Source: Aquarana catesbeiana (Eukaryota; Chordata; Amphibia; Anura; Ranidae). Taken from it: DNA of 64,000 nucleotides. Below, piece by piece: positions 10,752-20,876 of this stretch. The notes beneath the pieces were generated by a model. That model ran no database searches, was not told the origin of the DNA, and saw nothing but the letters and a program-made list of their open reading frames with translations. How positions within the stretch are numbered: position 1 is the first letter of the stretch; each line of letters opens with the position of its first letter. Where the stretch lies: assembly GCF_042186555.1 (NCBI RefSeq), contig NC_133328.1:613906768-613970767 (forward strand), read 5' to 3'. The translations under genes and the position numbers were made by a program.

Positions 10752-10817
10752 CTACAAGGGTTAAATATTTATAAAGGAATGCAGACACTGCAGCTTTTCT
10801 CATTAGAACACGGAGAG

Positions 10818-10975
10818 CAGGACAAGGGGTGGGCAGGAGGGGTAGCTGCCCTGGGCGCAGTGAAGCAAGGAGCAGGGTTGTACACCCATTCTACAGCATG
10901 TATTAACAGTGGAGGAGGGGGGTGCAATTCTGGATCCTTGCCCTGGGCACTGGATGACCCTGTCCCGGTACTAAG
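10818..10975. mobile_element. decayed relative of the 25727 hAT element
   Basis: ACAAGGGGTGGGCAGGAGGG at one end and CCCTGGGCACTGGATGACC at the other match, in reverse orientation, the 25727-25873 element. Possible duplications on either side match only partly, so the boundaries are tentative. A similar piece (CCCTGGGCACTGGATGACC) also occurs at about 18424-18450. Confidence 0.5.
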
Positions 10976-11505
10976 TGAGAGTACACCCCACCAGGTAATT
11001 ATATTGAACCACACCATCCCATTCAGAATCAGACTGTATGGGACATGGTGATACAAAAAGCTATTCCTTCAGAGCAGACACAAGTAGCAATCTGCCGCAA
11101 TGTTTGTTAAAACCCCTGCTCACTTCCGGTTCCGGCGCCGCATGGAGTAGCTGCACCCTCTCACAGCTCCCGCTCTGAGGACGCCTAAATCAGCCTATAA
11201 AACCGGCCCAGAAGCCAGAAACCCCCCTCAACCACCTCGGGCTCCTATACCCGCTCTATGGACCGTTTCGTGGAGGTCCTCGGCTCCCGCTCCAACACGG
11301 CCCTGACGGCGCCGCCGGCCCAGCCGCAAATCGAGGCCCCGGCTTCGGCCTACACGGAAGTTCACACAGGCGCGCAGCAGCAGCACACGGCGGAGATGGA
11401 AGTAAGTGGAAGCACAGCTCCACACACACATCCCTTCAGGCATCCCCTGCCCAGCCACATTCTCAGGCCTCCTCTCCTCAAGCACCCTTTCCCCAGGCCT
11501 TCTCC

Positions 11506-12390
11506 ATGCCAGCTACATCCCCACAGCTCGCCGGGGACCACAAAACTGAACGCATTGCACAGGCAGTGGCAGCACTTCTGTCCCCCATGATATCTGCTTC
11601 GGTAGAAAAGGCTGTTAATGCGGGGATGAAACAGATAAAGGCCCAGCTAGGAGAACACAACACTAGGCTAAACGAGCTAGAACATCGCCAATCAAGCTTG
11701 GAGGAAGAGATGTACCAAGCTCAAGCCACGGAACAAGCACAAGACAAAACCAACCAATACATAATCCAAAAACTCGACGATTTGGAAAATAGATCCAGAA
11801 GGAGCAACCTGCGATTCGTGGGGATTCCCGAATCTCTCCAAGCATCTGCCCTAATGGATTTTTGCTCCCAACGCATACCCGAGGCGCTAGGCCTAACAGG
11901 CCCTTGCACGGTGGAACGCGCTCACAGGATGGGGTCATATAGTGAAGAACGCAAGAACCCTCGGCCCATCATAGCCAAATATCTGAACTACTCTGACAAG
12001 GCTCTAATCCTTCAAAAATTTCGACAATCCCGTTCGCTTCAAATTGACGGGGTGAGGGTCCTGATTTTTGCGGACTACTCCATCGAAGTCTCAAAGAAAC
12101 GCAAGGCCTTTCAACAGATATGCTCTGAACTCTTTAAGCAACAAATCAAATTTACCCTGGCATTCCCGGCCATCCTACGCCTCAAGACACCCAACGGGGA
12201 CCAGCTATCCTTCCAGGAACCCTCAGAAGCAGAAGCCTACATGCGGTCTTTGCTCCCCAACGCCCAACAACACACCCCGTCGAAAGGCACTTCAATCAAC
12301 CGCTCCCTGGATCAACGCAGCCCGCGTAAAGACTCCCCCAAGCGATTCAGATCCTCGGTTCCGGACCAGCATCGCTACACTCACCGCTGA
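11506..12390 (+). CDS. L1-type ORF1 RNA-binding protein (as read)
   Basis: The 294-residue frame resembles LINE-1 ORF1p, the trimeric RNA-binding chaperone that coats element RNA. Residues about 45-95 are a Q/E/L-rich coiled-coil candidate. ENRSRRSNLRFVGIPE (about 93-108) matches the start of the RRM-like domain. RPIIAKYLNYSDKALILQKF (about 152-171) and the basic C-terminal domain follow, then a polar tail. The 11506 ATG may not be the true start: the same frame is open upstream without an ATG, while another frame from the ATG at 11258 encodes MDRFVEVLGSRS and stays open past 11500. One indel, or a short spliced segment, would join them. ORF2 follows on the same strand. Confidence 0.85.
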   Translation: MPATSPQLAGDHKTERIAQAVAALLSPMISASVEKAVNAGMKQIKAQLGEHNTRLNELEHRQSSLEEEMYQAQATEQAQDKTNQYIIQKLDDLENRSRRSNLRFVGIPESLQASALMDFCSQRIPEALGLTGPCTVERAHRMGSYSEERKNPRPIIAKYLNYSDKALILQKFRQSRSLQIDGVRVLIFADYSIEVSKKRKAFQQICSELFKQQIKFTLAFPAILRLKTPNGDQLSFQEPSEAEAYMRSLLPNAQQHTPSKGTSINRSLDQRSPRKDSPKRFRSSVPDQHRYTHR

Positions 12391-13024
12391 TCAGAAACCT
12401 GAAACCCACCTCTATTTGGTTTCCAAAATTTTCTTTTTTGGACAGTAAATTTTCTGTCCCCCCTCAGGTTCCACATATCCTCTGTTCCTCACCAACACGT
12501 AATGTATAATGTTCCTTATACATATGTTTGATCTTCCATTTTAAATGTTTTTCTTCTTTTAGGATTCATCCTAGCAAGTTACAATTTTTAAGTGTTTTCT
12601 TTACATCCTCCTGGCCTCACTGTGTGCGGACAACCGCTCCCCTCTCCCCCCCCCCCATATATATGACCCCTTGATGCCCACATGAACATACGTCTCACGG
12701 CCAAGGGCTCTCTGGGGCTACACCATAACCGTCCCGAAATGGGAGTTGACCTACACAGTGACTCCATGCGGAAAAAAGCGAAGTTTCCATGTTCGTTTGT
12801 TTTATTGGTGATACTCTTCCCTATGTTGATTCTCCTACAGGTTAACCCCTCTCCCCCTCCCCACTCTCTCCCACACGGCCCTAGCCAACTCAAATCCACT
12901 TTCTTCTTTTTCTTCCTCCCATACAACAACATCATGCCCCTGGACACAACTGGCACTCTATCATACCTACCACCCAATAGTAAACCATACTTAACAGCAC
13001 ATACCCCCTTTCAACCCCCCTAAT
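12391..13024 (+). other. inter-ORF region of the L1 element
   Basis: These 634 bp separate ORF1 from ORF2, long for an L1, where the spacer is usually short. It is T/C-rich with a C run near 12643-12655 and a T-rich tract at 12901-12920. Neither L1 reading frame is visible. ORF2 begins immediately after an in-frame TAA (13021-13023), so ORF2 translation probably relies on re-initiation or internal entry. Confidence 0.6.
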
Positions 13025-16000
13025 ATGAAAATAATTTCATGGAATGTAAAGGGTCTCAGATCCCCCCAAAAGAGAATGAAAATCCTAAGGCATCTCAAGC
13101 GGCTCAAAGCCGATATAGCACTAATACAGGAATCCCACCTACTAACCTCAGATTTTCATCGCATGCAGAAACTCTGGGTAGGCACTGTGCTAGGCTCAGA
13201 GGCAGCAGGACGCAAAGCTGGCGTTCTCCTGCTCATACACAAGAACCTCCCGTGCACAGTCCTGTCTGTGAAAAACGACGCTCAGGGCCGTCTACTCACG
13301 GTCCACATCAAAATAGGCTCCAAAGAACTAGTTATAACTAATGTCTATGCCCCCAATAATCCAGGCAGACAATTTTACACTGAATTATCCAGCTGGATAC
13401 TAGCCAACACACATCTCCCTCATCTAATCGGAGGAGACTTCAATGACATCATCCATCAGATAGACGACAGATCTTCACAAAAACGACCAAAACAGGGCAC
13501 TAACCCACCACCCCCTTCCCTCCTGGCCAGCACCATGGAATCCACACATTTCCAAGATCTTTGGCGCCTTTCCCACCCGGCAGACAGGGAATTCACTTTC
13601 TACTCCAACCCACACAAAATATTCACCAGGATAGACTACCTCTTTGGCTCTGACAACCTTCTCCCCTACCTCCAGAACTCCACTATCCACGACATAACTA
13701 TCTCAGACCATGCCCCTATAGAGGTGACACTGGACAATCTAGACCTACCCCCACACCCTAATATATGGCGGTTCCCATCTTATCTGCACAACAGCACTGA
13801 CTTCCAAAATTACATCTCTGACGCATGGGCTGAATACTCCTCCAACAATGCCCCACACATACACAACCCCAACCTATTCTGGGACGCTGGTAAAGCTTTC
13901 TTAAGGGGCTGTATCATATCTTATGCAACCTCTTTTAAACGTAACACCCTAACCAAATACAAAGAGGCCAGCTCACGCTTACACCAAGCACAACGAGAAA
14001 TGTACACTAAAGACTCCCCAGCAACACGCTCTGAATGGCAGATAGCGAAAAGGGAATTTGATACTTGGGTAAACACCCTGGAAAACACCAAGAAGGCCCA
14101 TTTAGATGCCACATTCCATAAATTTGGAAACAAAGCAGGAAAACTCCTATCCAGATTATGCAAAGGTCCATACCGCCCCACTCACATCACGTCCCTACGT
14201 GACAAAACAGGCGCCTTACACGCCACTCCACTTTCAATTAACAAAGTCATGCAAAAATTCTACTCCACTCTTTATGCCCCAGATCCCATAGACAAACAAA
14301 CAGTGCGCGCTTTTCTAGATAAAATAACCTTACCCAGAATATCCCCAACACAATTAGAAACCTTAAACGCACCTATCACCATCCCTGAAATATCGACAAC
14401 CATTCGCAACTTAACCCTGTCCAAAGCCCCAGGCCCAGATGGATTCACCAGCGAATTCTTCAAAACCCTACAACCCCTACTAGAACCTACTCTCCTCCAA
14501 GTATATCAACATATATGGGCAGGGGGTGCATACCTACACTCGGGGAACCAAGCCATTATAAAACTACTGGCAAAAAAGGGCAAAGACCCCCAAGAACCGG
14601 GTTCATACAGACCCATATCACTTCTTAACCTAGATGTGAAAATCCTCTCAAAAATCGTTGCCACTAGACTAGCAGATATTATGCCCTCCCTTATCCACTC
14701 CGCCCAGTCAGGCTTTATTAAAGGACGTACGGCCACCCTTAACATCCGCAAAGTCATGCTGGCCCTAGAACATGCAATGCATTACCCGAACACCGATCAT
14801 GCCATTATCACGCTAGACGCGGAAAAAGCTTTCGATAACGTCAGTTTCGACTGGTTATCCATGACAATGACGGCAATAGGATTCACTGGTCCCTTCCAAC
14901 ACCTAATTACTGCCATGTACACAGCTCCGACAGCAAGGTTAGTGGCGGCAGGCCTGCTATCAGAAGAAATTCACCTCCATAAGGGCACTCGCCAGGGCTG
15001 CCCCCTATCGCCACTCCTCTTCAATATAGCACTAGAACCACTTTCCAGGTATCTAACGACAGTAGCCCCACTACATGGCTTAAAGATAGGCCCACACAAC
15101 CTACGCACCTCACTTTTTGCAGATGACGTCCTTATATTTTCAGCCAACCCTACATCAGATATGCTAACCATAAAAAACGTATTTGATGAATTTCGCTTGT
15201 GCTCGGGCCTCCGTATTAATTACAGCAAAAGCGAAATTCTTCCCATCGGCTCTCACTCCACACCAAAATGGACCCAGCAATCAATCTTCCCTGTTGCTAA
15301 ATCTCACATCACCTACTTGGGAATAAAAATAGGAAAACTTCCTTCTTCACTTTACCACCTCAATTACCCTCCTTTATTGTCAAAAATAACTCAGGAACTA
15401 AATACCTGGATGGATCTGCCCCTTTCGCTTTTGGGAAGATGTCATTTAGTGAAAATGGTCAGTTTTGCAAGACTACTCTACCCAATGCAAACTATCCCAC
15501 TACTTCTCCACCATAAAGATGTGACCTCCCTCAACAACGCTATATCTAAATTCCTATGGCAGAACAAACGACCACGCATTGCTCTTAAAAAACTTTATCT
15601 TCCCAGACGCGAAGGGGGCATCAGTCTCCCTCACATTAGAATGTATAACCTTGCATGTTTGCTAAGAACAAGTCTAGACTGGATAACCCAGTCCTCTCGT
15701 TACTCAAACTTCTCTCTGGAATCTGACATGGCCCATCCCTACTCACTAGTAGCCCTCCTACACTGCAGATGGAAGTCGGTCCCCCATCCCCACCAACATA
15801 ATCTCCTATTAAGAGATACAGCAGTAGCTTGGAGAGAAGCACGGAAAATCCTCAAGTTATCCCCTTTTGTGTCAATACACCTCCCGATTCAAGGAAATCC
15901 AGCATTCCCGCCGAGTTTAGAACATAAATCTTTCAAAACATGGGAACAGAAAGGTTTAACGAAATTCTCCCTCCTCTGCAACACCCAGACGGGTCAACCA

Positions 16001-16993
16001 TTACCCTTTGCTGATATCGCGGAATCCTTCTCTCTACCCTCCACACATATCTTCCACTATGGGCAATGTACCAGTTTCTTAAAGGAGGCGTGCAATCAAA
16101 ACGAAAAAAGGTTCCAAACAAACGTCACGGACCTAATGATAACGAGTAATGCTTACAAAATCTCGGACATATACAAACCACTCCTCAACAAGTCCTCTTC
16201 ACCTCTCTCTTCATCCTCAATCAAAAACTGGAACAAAGACTTCCCTGATCCAAACCTAGTAGAAAAAATCATCCAAGGGCTTAACGCTGTACATAAGCTA
16301 ACACCCAACGAAATATGGAGAGAAACACAACTGAAAATAGCCCACAGAGCATATAGGCCTTTCTTAACCTCAAAAACTGCCAAAAACAAAGCTCTCTGCC
16401 CACATTGTAACCACCAGAAACCATCCCTAGCTCATCGTTTCTGGCACTGCTCCTACATATCCACTTTCTGGGACCAAGTTCTTGCCTACATATTTGAAGT
16501 GACCCTAATTAAACTACCCAAGGATCCTTTGCTTCTCATCTTCGGCCACTGGGACCCAATTCTACTACCATGGTCCAAAACCGCCACCACCAGGGACAGC
16601 TCCCCAAAAAACCCGAAAGAAATCATATCACAAAAAGGGTGGTCCTTGACTTGCCTATTAATCGCAAGAAGAACCATTTTGAAAAACTGGATTACACCGG
16701 TAAGCCCCAATATCACTCAAGTCAAACGGGACCTCATGCATCTTCTATACAAAGACCGCCTAAACACGGACTTCAAGCACAAAAACTCCTCAGAACACTT
16801 CTACTCCAAATGGCTCGCCTTTATGCAATCATCCCTCTCACAAGCGGAAATAACAAACATCAGCTCGTCCTCCTTCTCCTATTACGATCCCTCCCACCCG
16901 CTGCCATCTCAAGACCACAACCGGTGCCACACTCTTATCCCTGGCTCCAACCAACCCAATGCCAATGCCAATGTAAATGGGATTATTGGATAA
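13025..16993 (+). CDS. L1-type ORF2: endonuclease and reverse transcriptase
   Basis: The intact 1322-residue frame carries out target-primed reverse transcription. N-terminal APE-type endonuclease (about 1-235): SWNVKGL with N7, the QES glutamate E36, YAPNN, GGDFND (D138, N140), RID (D204) and SDH (D228, H229) are all present. Reverse transcriptase: SYRPISLLNLD (about 527-537), QSGFIKGR, motif A ITLDAEKAFD (D598), RQGCPLSPLLFNI and the catalytic F-A-D-D (698-701). C-terminal zinc knuckle: C1125-x2-C1128-x8-H1137-x4-C1142. No stop or frameshift interrupts it and every key residue I know of is kept. It belongs to the L1/Tx1 group; the C-x2-C spacing differs from the C-x3-C of the second element at 55451-59242. 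Confidence 0.95.
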   Translation: MKIISWNVKGLRSPQKRMKILRHLKRLKADIALIQESHLLTSDFHRMQKLWVGTVLGSEAAGRKAGVLLLIHKNLPCTVLSVKNDAQGRLLTVHIKIGSKELVITNVYAPNNPGRQFYTELSSWILANTHLPHLIGGDFNDIIHQIDDRSSQKRPKQGTNPPPPSLLASTMESTHFQDLWRLSHPADREFTFYSNPHKIFTRIDYLFGSDNLLPYLQNSTIHDITISDHAPIEVTLDNLDLPPHPNIWRFPSYLHNSTDFQNYISDAWAEYSSNNAPHIHNPNLFWDAGKAFLRGCIISYATSFKRNTLTKYKEASSRLHQAQREMYTKDSPATRSEWQIAKREFDTWVNTLENTKKAHLDATFHKFGNKAGKLLSRLCKGPYRPTHITSLRDKTGALHATPLSINKVMQKFYSTLYAPDPIDKQTVRAFLDKITLPRISPTQLETLNAPITIPEISTTIRNLTLSKAPGPDGFTSEFFKTLQPLLEPTLLQVYQHIWAGGAYLHSGNQAIIKLLAKKGKDPQEPGSYRPISLLNLDVKILSKIVATRLADIMPSLIHSAQSGFIKGRTATLNIRKVMLALEHAMHYPNTDHAIITLDAEKAFDNVSFDWLSMTMTAIGFTGPFQHLITAMYTAPTARLVAAGLLSEEIHLHKGTRQGCPLSPLLFNIALEPLSRYLTTVAPLHGLKIGPHNLRTSLFADDVLIFSANPTSDMLTIKNVFDEFRLCSGLRINYSKSEILPIGSHSTPKWTQQSIFPVAKSHITYLGIKIGKLPSSLYHLNYPPLLSKITQELNTWMDLPLSLLGRCHLVKMVSFARLLYPMQTIPLLLHHKDVTSLNNAISKFLWQNKRPRIALKKLYLPRREGGISLPHIRMYNLACLLRTSLDWITQSSRYSNFSLESDMAHPYSLVALLHCRWKSVPHPHQHNLLLRDTAVAWREARKILKLSPFVSIHLPIQGNPAFPPSLEHKSFKTWEQKGLTKFSLLCNTQTGQPLPFADIAESFSLPSTHIFHYGQCTSFLKEACNQNEKRFQTNVTDLMITSNAYKISDIYKPLLNKSSSPLSSSSIKNWNKDFPDPNLVEKIIQGLNAVHKLTPNEIWRETQLKIAHRAYRPFLTSKTAKNKALCPHCNHQKPSLAHRFWHCSYISTFWDQVLAYIFEVTLIKLPKDPLLLIFGHWDPILLPWSKTATTRDSSPKNPKEIISQKGWSLTCLLIARRTILKNWITPVSPNITQVKRDLMHLLYKDRLNTDFKHKNSSEHFYSKWLAFMQSSLSQAEITNISSSSFSYYDPSHPLPSQDHNRCHTLIPGSNQPNANANVNGIIG

Positions 16994-17418
16994 TTTTGTA
17001 TGGCTCTACAACATACCATAACAATTCTCCTAATCTTTCCAGGGCTCCCCCCCCCCCCCACTCAACCAACCAACCCAACCCCCCCCCCCCCCCAGTTTTC
17101 GTATTTTCTTTGTATTTTTTCAAGTTCGAATATAATATGTACTCAGGGTTTTTCAAACAGATCCATCCAGGTATCCAGGTACCCACTAACTGTTATCATT
17201 TATTGAAATGCTATATACAGGTAAACATGTTTCAAGCAGCCACCCTACATGGGTACATACACTGGAAATCCTCCCACGTCTTAAAACTCACTTTACAATT
17301 AAGTAACCCTTTTATTTTGATGCTTCTGTATATGTCACAAATACATACTGTACACTATACTGCATTGTTTTTGTATTCTCTGAAAATTCAAATAAAAACT
17401 TTTTGAAAAAAAAAAAAA
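16994..17418 (+). other. 3' untranslated region and A tail of the L1
   Basis: C-rich runs (17047-17058 and 17080-17092) are followed by A/T-rich sequence, an AATAAA at about 17389 and a run of A to 17418. ACTTTTTG precedes the tail. Confidence 0.7.
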
Positions 17419-17514
17419 AAAACCCCTGCTACGTACATTGATCACTCAGAGGGGAATGCTTTTGTTTTTTTCAGCAAAAGTGGAATTACTATTTAAAGCC
17501 CAACTCCAGGCATG

Positions 17515-18198
17515 TATTAGTTACATAGTAGGTGAGGATGAAAAAAGACAAGTTCATTAAATCCAACCTATGTGTGTGATTATATGTCAGTATTACATTG
17601 TATATCCCTGTATGTTGTGGTCGTTCAGGTGCTTATCTAATAGTTTCTTGAAACTATCGATGCTCTCCGCTGAGACCACCGCCTGTGGAAGGGAATTCCA
17701 CATCATTACCGCTCTTACAGTATAGAACCCTCTACAAAGTTTAAGGTTAATCCTCTTTTCTTCCAATTTTAATGAATGGCCGTGTGTCTTATTAAACTCC
17801 CTTCTGCGAAAATTTTTTATCCTTATAGTGGGGTCACCAGTACGGTATTTGTTTATTGAAATCATATCCCCTCTCAAGCGTCTCTTCTCTAGAGAGAATA
17901 AGTTCAGTGCTCGTAACCTTTCCTCATAACTAACATCCTCCAGACCCTTTATTAGATTTGTTGCCCTTCTTTGTACTCGCTCCATTTCCAGTACATCCTT
18001 CCCGAGGACTGGTGCCCAGAACTGGACAGCATACTCCAGGTGCGGCCGGACCAGAGTCTTGTAGAGTGGGAGAATTATTGTTTTATCTCTGGAGTTGATC
18101 CCCCTTTTAATGTATGCCAATATTCTGTTTGCTTTGTTAGCAGCAGCTTGGCATTGCATGCCATTGCTCATTTGTGTGGAGGGGGTGAATCCATTCAT
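17515..18198 (-). pseudogene. 5'-truncated CR1-like LINE, C-terminal RT end
   Basis: On the minus strand 201 codons are open (18198-17593). They include ANRILAYIKRGI, LYKTLVRPHLEYAVQFW, MERVQRRATNLIKGLE, SYEERLRALNLFSLEKRRLRGD-type and MWNSLPQAVV blocks, which are the thumb and C-terminal end of CR1/Rex1-like reverse transcriptases. The endonuclease and catalytic palm are missing, as expected for 5' truncation. The 3' end (17590-17515) has TTGGATTTAATGAACTTG-like sequence and no poly(A). The open frame suggests a fairly young insertion. 21960-22280 is another piece of a similar element. Confidence 0.85.
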
Positions 18199-18700
18199 TT
18201 ATCTTTTCTTCCGCACACCAGCTGAACAAAAAAAAAAAAATTAACCAGGCCTACTTCACTTCAGACTCCACTTTTTACACTTTTTCCTCACACTGATATT
18301 TTTTTTCTACATTACTGTTGGCCCAAAGCTTTACTGCAGGATAAAATCAGTACTGCTATTAAACTGCACCGCAGCCCCTACCCCACCTGGGGAGCGGGAG
18401 GGGGACGCAGTTTGACACCTTCGCCCTGGGCACTGGATGACCTTGTCCCAGCACCACATTGCATGGTGGGAGTTGTAGTTCTCCATACCACACACTAGAC
18501 TTGGCCCACCGGTGCCTGCACTCTGCAGAGACTACATCTACCAGAATGGCACTCAAATCGAACGTGTCGGCTTCTCTTTCTTCACTACTTGTAGTAAGAA
18601 CCAAGAAGTGTATAGAGGGATCAGCTGTCTGCTCTGCACCCTGTCTGTGGCTGGATCATCTGTGGCTATGGCTCTAGTGTTTGGTGCCTGTCTGGTCTAA
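18199..18700. other. gene-free stretch with hAT scrap
   Basis: No gene is supported. CCCTGGGCACTGGATGACC at about 18424 belongs to the family of the 25727 element. The rest is undistinguished, with an A run at 18227-18240. Confidence 0.4.
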
Positions 18701-18704
18701 GGCC

Positions 18705-19296
18705 AACTCCTGTATCATGTCTGCACAGTCTCTGACCGTCTGCTGTATTATGTCCGCACAGTCTCTGACTGTCTCCTGTATCATGTCCGCACAGTCTCTG
18801 ACCATCTCCTGTATCATGTCTGCACAGTCTCTGACCGTCTCCTGTTTCATATCCGCACAGTCTCTGACCGTTTCCTGTATCATGTCCGCACAGTCTCTGA
18901 CCGTCTCCTGTATCATGTCCGCACAGTCTCTGACCGCCTCCTGTATCATATCCGCACAGTCTCTGACCATCAACTGTATCATGTCCGCACATTCCCTGAC
19001 CATCTCTTGTATCATGTCCGCACAGTCTGTGACCGTCTCCTGTATTATGTCCGCACAGTCTCTGCCCATCTCCTGTATCATGTCAGCACATTCTCTGACC
19101 ATCTCCTGTAGCATGTCTGCACAGTCTCTGACCATCTCTTGTATCATGTCCGCACATTCTCTGACCATCTCTTGTATCATGTCCGCACAGTCTGTGACCA
19201 TCTCCTGTATCATATCCGCAGATTCTCTGACCATCTTCTATATCATGCCTGCGCAGTCTTTGACCATCTCTTGTATCATGTCTGCAGTCTCTGGGG
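18705..19296. repeat. 33-bp minisatellite, about 18 copies
   Basis: The unit is CAGTCTCTGACCGTCTCC followed by TGTATCATGTCCGCA (33 bp). Because 33 is a multiple of three, frames are open on both strands: 248 codons on plus and 186 on minus, the latter an 11-residue repeat of the MIQEMVRDCAD type. Copies differ by single substitutions; there is no promoter, splice or start context that argues for a gene. Confidence 0.92.
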
Positions 19297-19873
19297 GGAG
19301 GGAATTCTACAGAGGAGTGTTGCCAGGATGGGGGTCACGCGAGGTGTCAGATATGTGTAGACTGTGGAGAGAATACTATAGGATGGAACCAAAGTCACCA
19401 AGCTGGAGCCCAGAGAGGACCGTCTGACTGAGCCCTGCAAGATGCACCTGAGAGGAGGTCAGTGACAGCTCTGCGAGGATAGTCTGAGGGGGATCACTGA
19501 TGTAAGGGGGGAGTGAATACAGTAAGATAAGGGGCACTGATATAAAAGTTCCCCCTAATATCAGTAACCCCCCCCCCCACCTTAGTGCATTCACTCTGTG
19601 GAAGGTAATCACCAGAGCACCCCCCCCCCCTTACATTAGAGTTCCCCTTTACATCAGTCTGCAGCATTCCCTCTTACATCATGATCTGCAGCATTCTCCT
19701 TTACATCAAATTTCCCCTTGCACTGTAAGGGGGAATCCTGCAGACTCTGATGTAAGGGGGAACTCTGTTGGGATATATTTACCTTATTGACTTTTGTTAC
19801 AACTTAAACATTGCTAGTAGAAGCTGCACAAATTGTATTTTAATTTGTGTGGGTGTAATAAAAAAAATATATA
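19297..19873. other. gene-free stretch with GATGTAAGGGGG words
   Basis: It contains scattered direct and inverted GATGTAAGGGGGA / TCCCCCTTACATC words, the same type as at 24215-24570. No coding frame is supported. Confidence 0.5.
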
Positions 19874-20876
19874 CAGTCAGGTCCATAAATATTGGGACAT
19901 CAACACAATTCTAATCTTTTTGGCTCTATACACCAGCACAATAGATTTGAAATGAAACGAACAAGGTGTGCTTTAACTGCAGACTTCCAGCTTTAATATG
20001 AGGGTATTTACATCCAAATCAGGTGAACGGTGTAGGAATTACAACAGTTTGTATATGTGCCTCCCACTTTTTAAGGGGCCAAAAGTAATGGGACAGATTA
20101 ACAATCATCCATCAAACTTTCACTTTTTTAATACTTGGTTGCAAATCCTTTGCAGTCAAAAACAGCCTGAAGTCTGGAACGCATAGACATCACCAGACGC
20201 TGGGTTTCATCCCTGGTGATGCTCTGCCAGGCCTCTACTGCAACTGTCTTCAGTTCCTGCTTGTTCTTCGGGCATTTCCTTCAGTTTTGTCTTCAGCAAG
20301 TGATATGCATCGGATTCAGGTCAGGTGATTGACTTGGCCATTGCATAACATTCCACTTCTTTAGCTTAAAAAACTCTTTGGTTGCTTTCGCAGTATGCTT
20401 CGGGTCATTGTCCATGTGCACTGTGAAGCACCGTCCAATGAGTTCTGAAGCATTTTGCTGAATATGAGCAAATAATATTGCCCGAAACACTTCAGAATTC
20501 ATCCTGCTGCTTTTGTCAGCAGTCTCATCATCAATAAATACAAGAGAACCAGTTCCATTGGCAGCCATACATGCCCACGCCATGACACTACCACCACCAT
20601 GCTTCACTGATGAGGTGGTATGCTTTGGATCATGAGCAATTCCTTTCCTTCTCCATACTCTTCTCTTCCCATCACTCTGGTACAAGTTGCTCTTGGTCTC
20701 ATCTGTCCATAGGATGTTGTTCCAGAACTGTGAAGGATTTTTTAGATGTTGATTGGCAAACTCTAATCTGGCCTTCCTGTTTTTGAGGCTCACTAATGGT
20801 TTACATCTTGTGGTGAACCCTCTGTATTCACTCTGGTGAAGTCTTCTCTTGATTGTTGACTTTGACACACATATGC
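19874..20876 (-). mobile_element. truncated Tc1-like DNA transposon
   Basis: The terminal repeat CAGTCAGGTCCATAAATAT begins at 19874 and is preceded by TA. The transposase lies on the minus strand to about 20876, where Tc1 sequence stops abruptly and a different palindromic element begins. The N-terminal DNA-binding part and the other terminal repeat are missing. Confidence 0.85.
20160..20876 (-). pseudogene. Tc1-like transposase, broken
   Basis: Tc1/mariner transposases cut and paste the element at TA sites with a DDE catalytic triad. On the minus strand the frame shows KSTIKRRLHQ, the first Asp in LWTDETKSN, GGGSVMAWACMA, the second Asp in HMDNDPKHTAK, then SPDLNPM. At 20310-20300 the frame breaks where the family normally has SPDLNPIE: a small deletion of about 7 bp appears to have removed the catalytic Glu and shifted the frame. 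The C-terminal remainder (KTKLKEMPEEQAG-like) continues out of frame to about 20160. The N-terminal helix-turn-helix region is gone. This copy cannot encode an active enzyme. Confidence 0.85.

Larger units (their letters stand above)
11121..17418 (+). mobile_element. full-length L1-type LINE, 12-bp target duplication
   Basis: This element of about 6.3 kb has a 137-bp 5' leader, ORF1, a 634-bp inter-ORF region, ORF2, a 3' region of about 400 bp with C-rich tracts, an AATAAA signal near 17389 and an A tail. The duplication AAAACCCCTGCT is perfect (11109-11120 and 17419-17430). The 5' end starts exactly after the duplication with CACTTCCGGTTCCGG, an ETS-like motif often found at TATA-less starts; a TATAAAA also occurs at 11196-11202. 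The intact ends and open ORF2 point to a recent, complete insertion. It lies inside the MITE at 9944-17496. Confidence 0.92.
9944..17496. mobile_element. TTAA-type MITE split by hAT and L1 insertions
   Basis: The left end TTAAAGGGTAACTCCACTTT (9944) and the right end (inverse, AGTGGAATTACTATTTAA, to 17496) are inverted. Between them lie the hAT element at 10274-10751, a second hAT-like scrap near 10818-10975 and the L1 at 11121-17418. Without the L1 and the hAT about 0.75 kb remains. Confidence 0.6.

Noticed and set aside
18681..19427. 248-codon plus frame as a gene
   Set aside because: Same reason: a 33-bp minisatellite with the opposite strand equally open.
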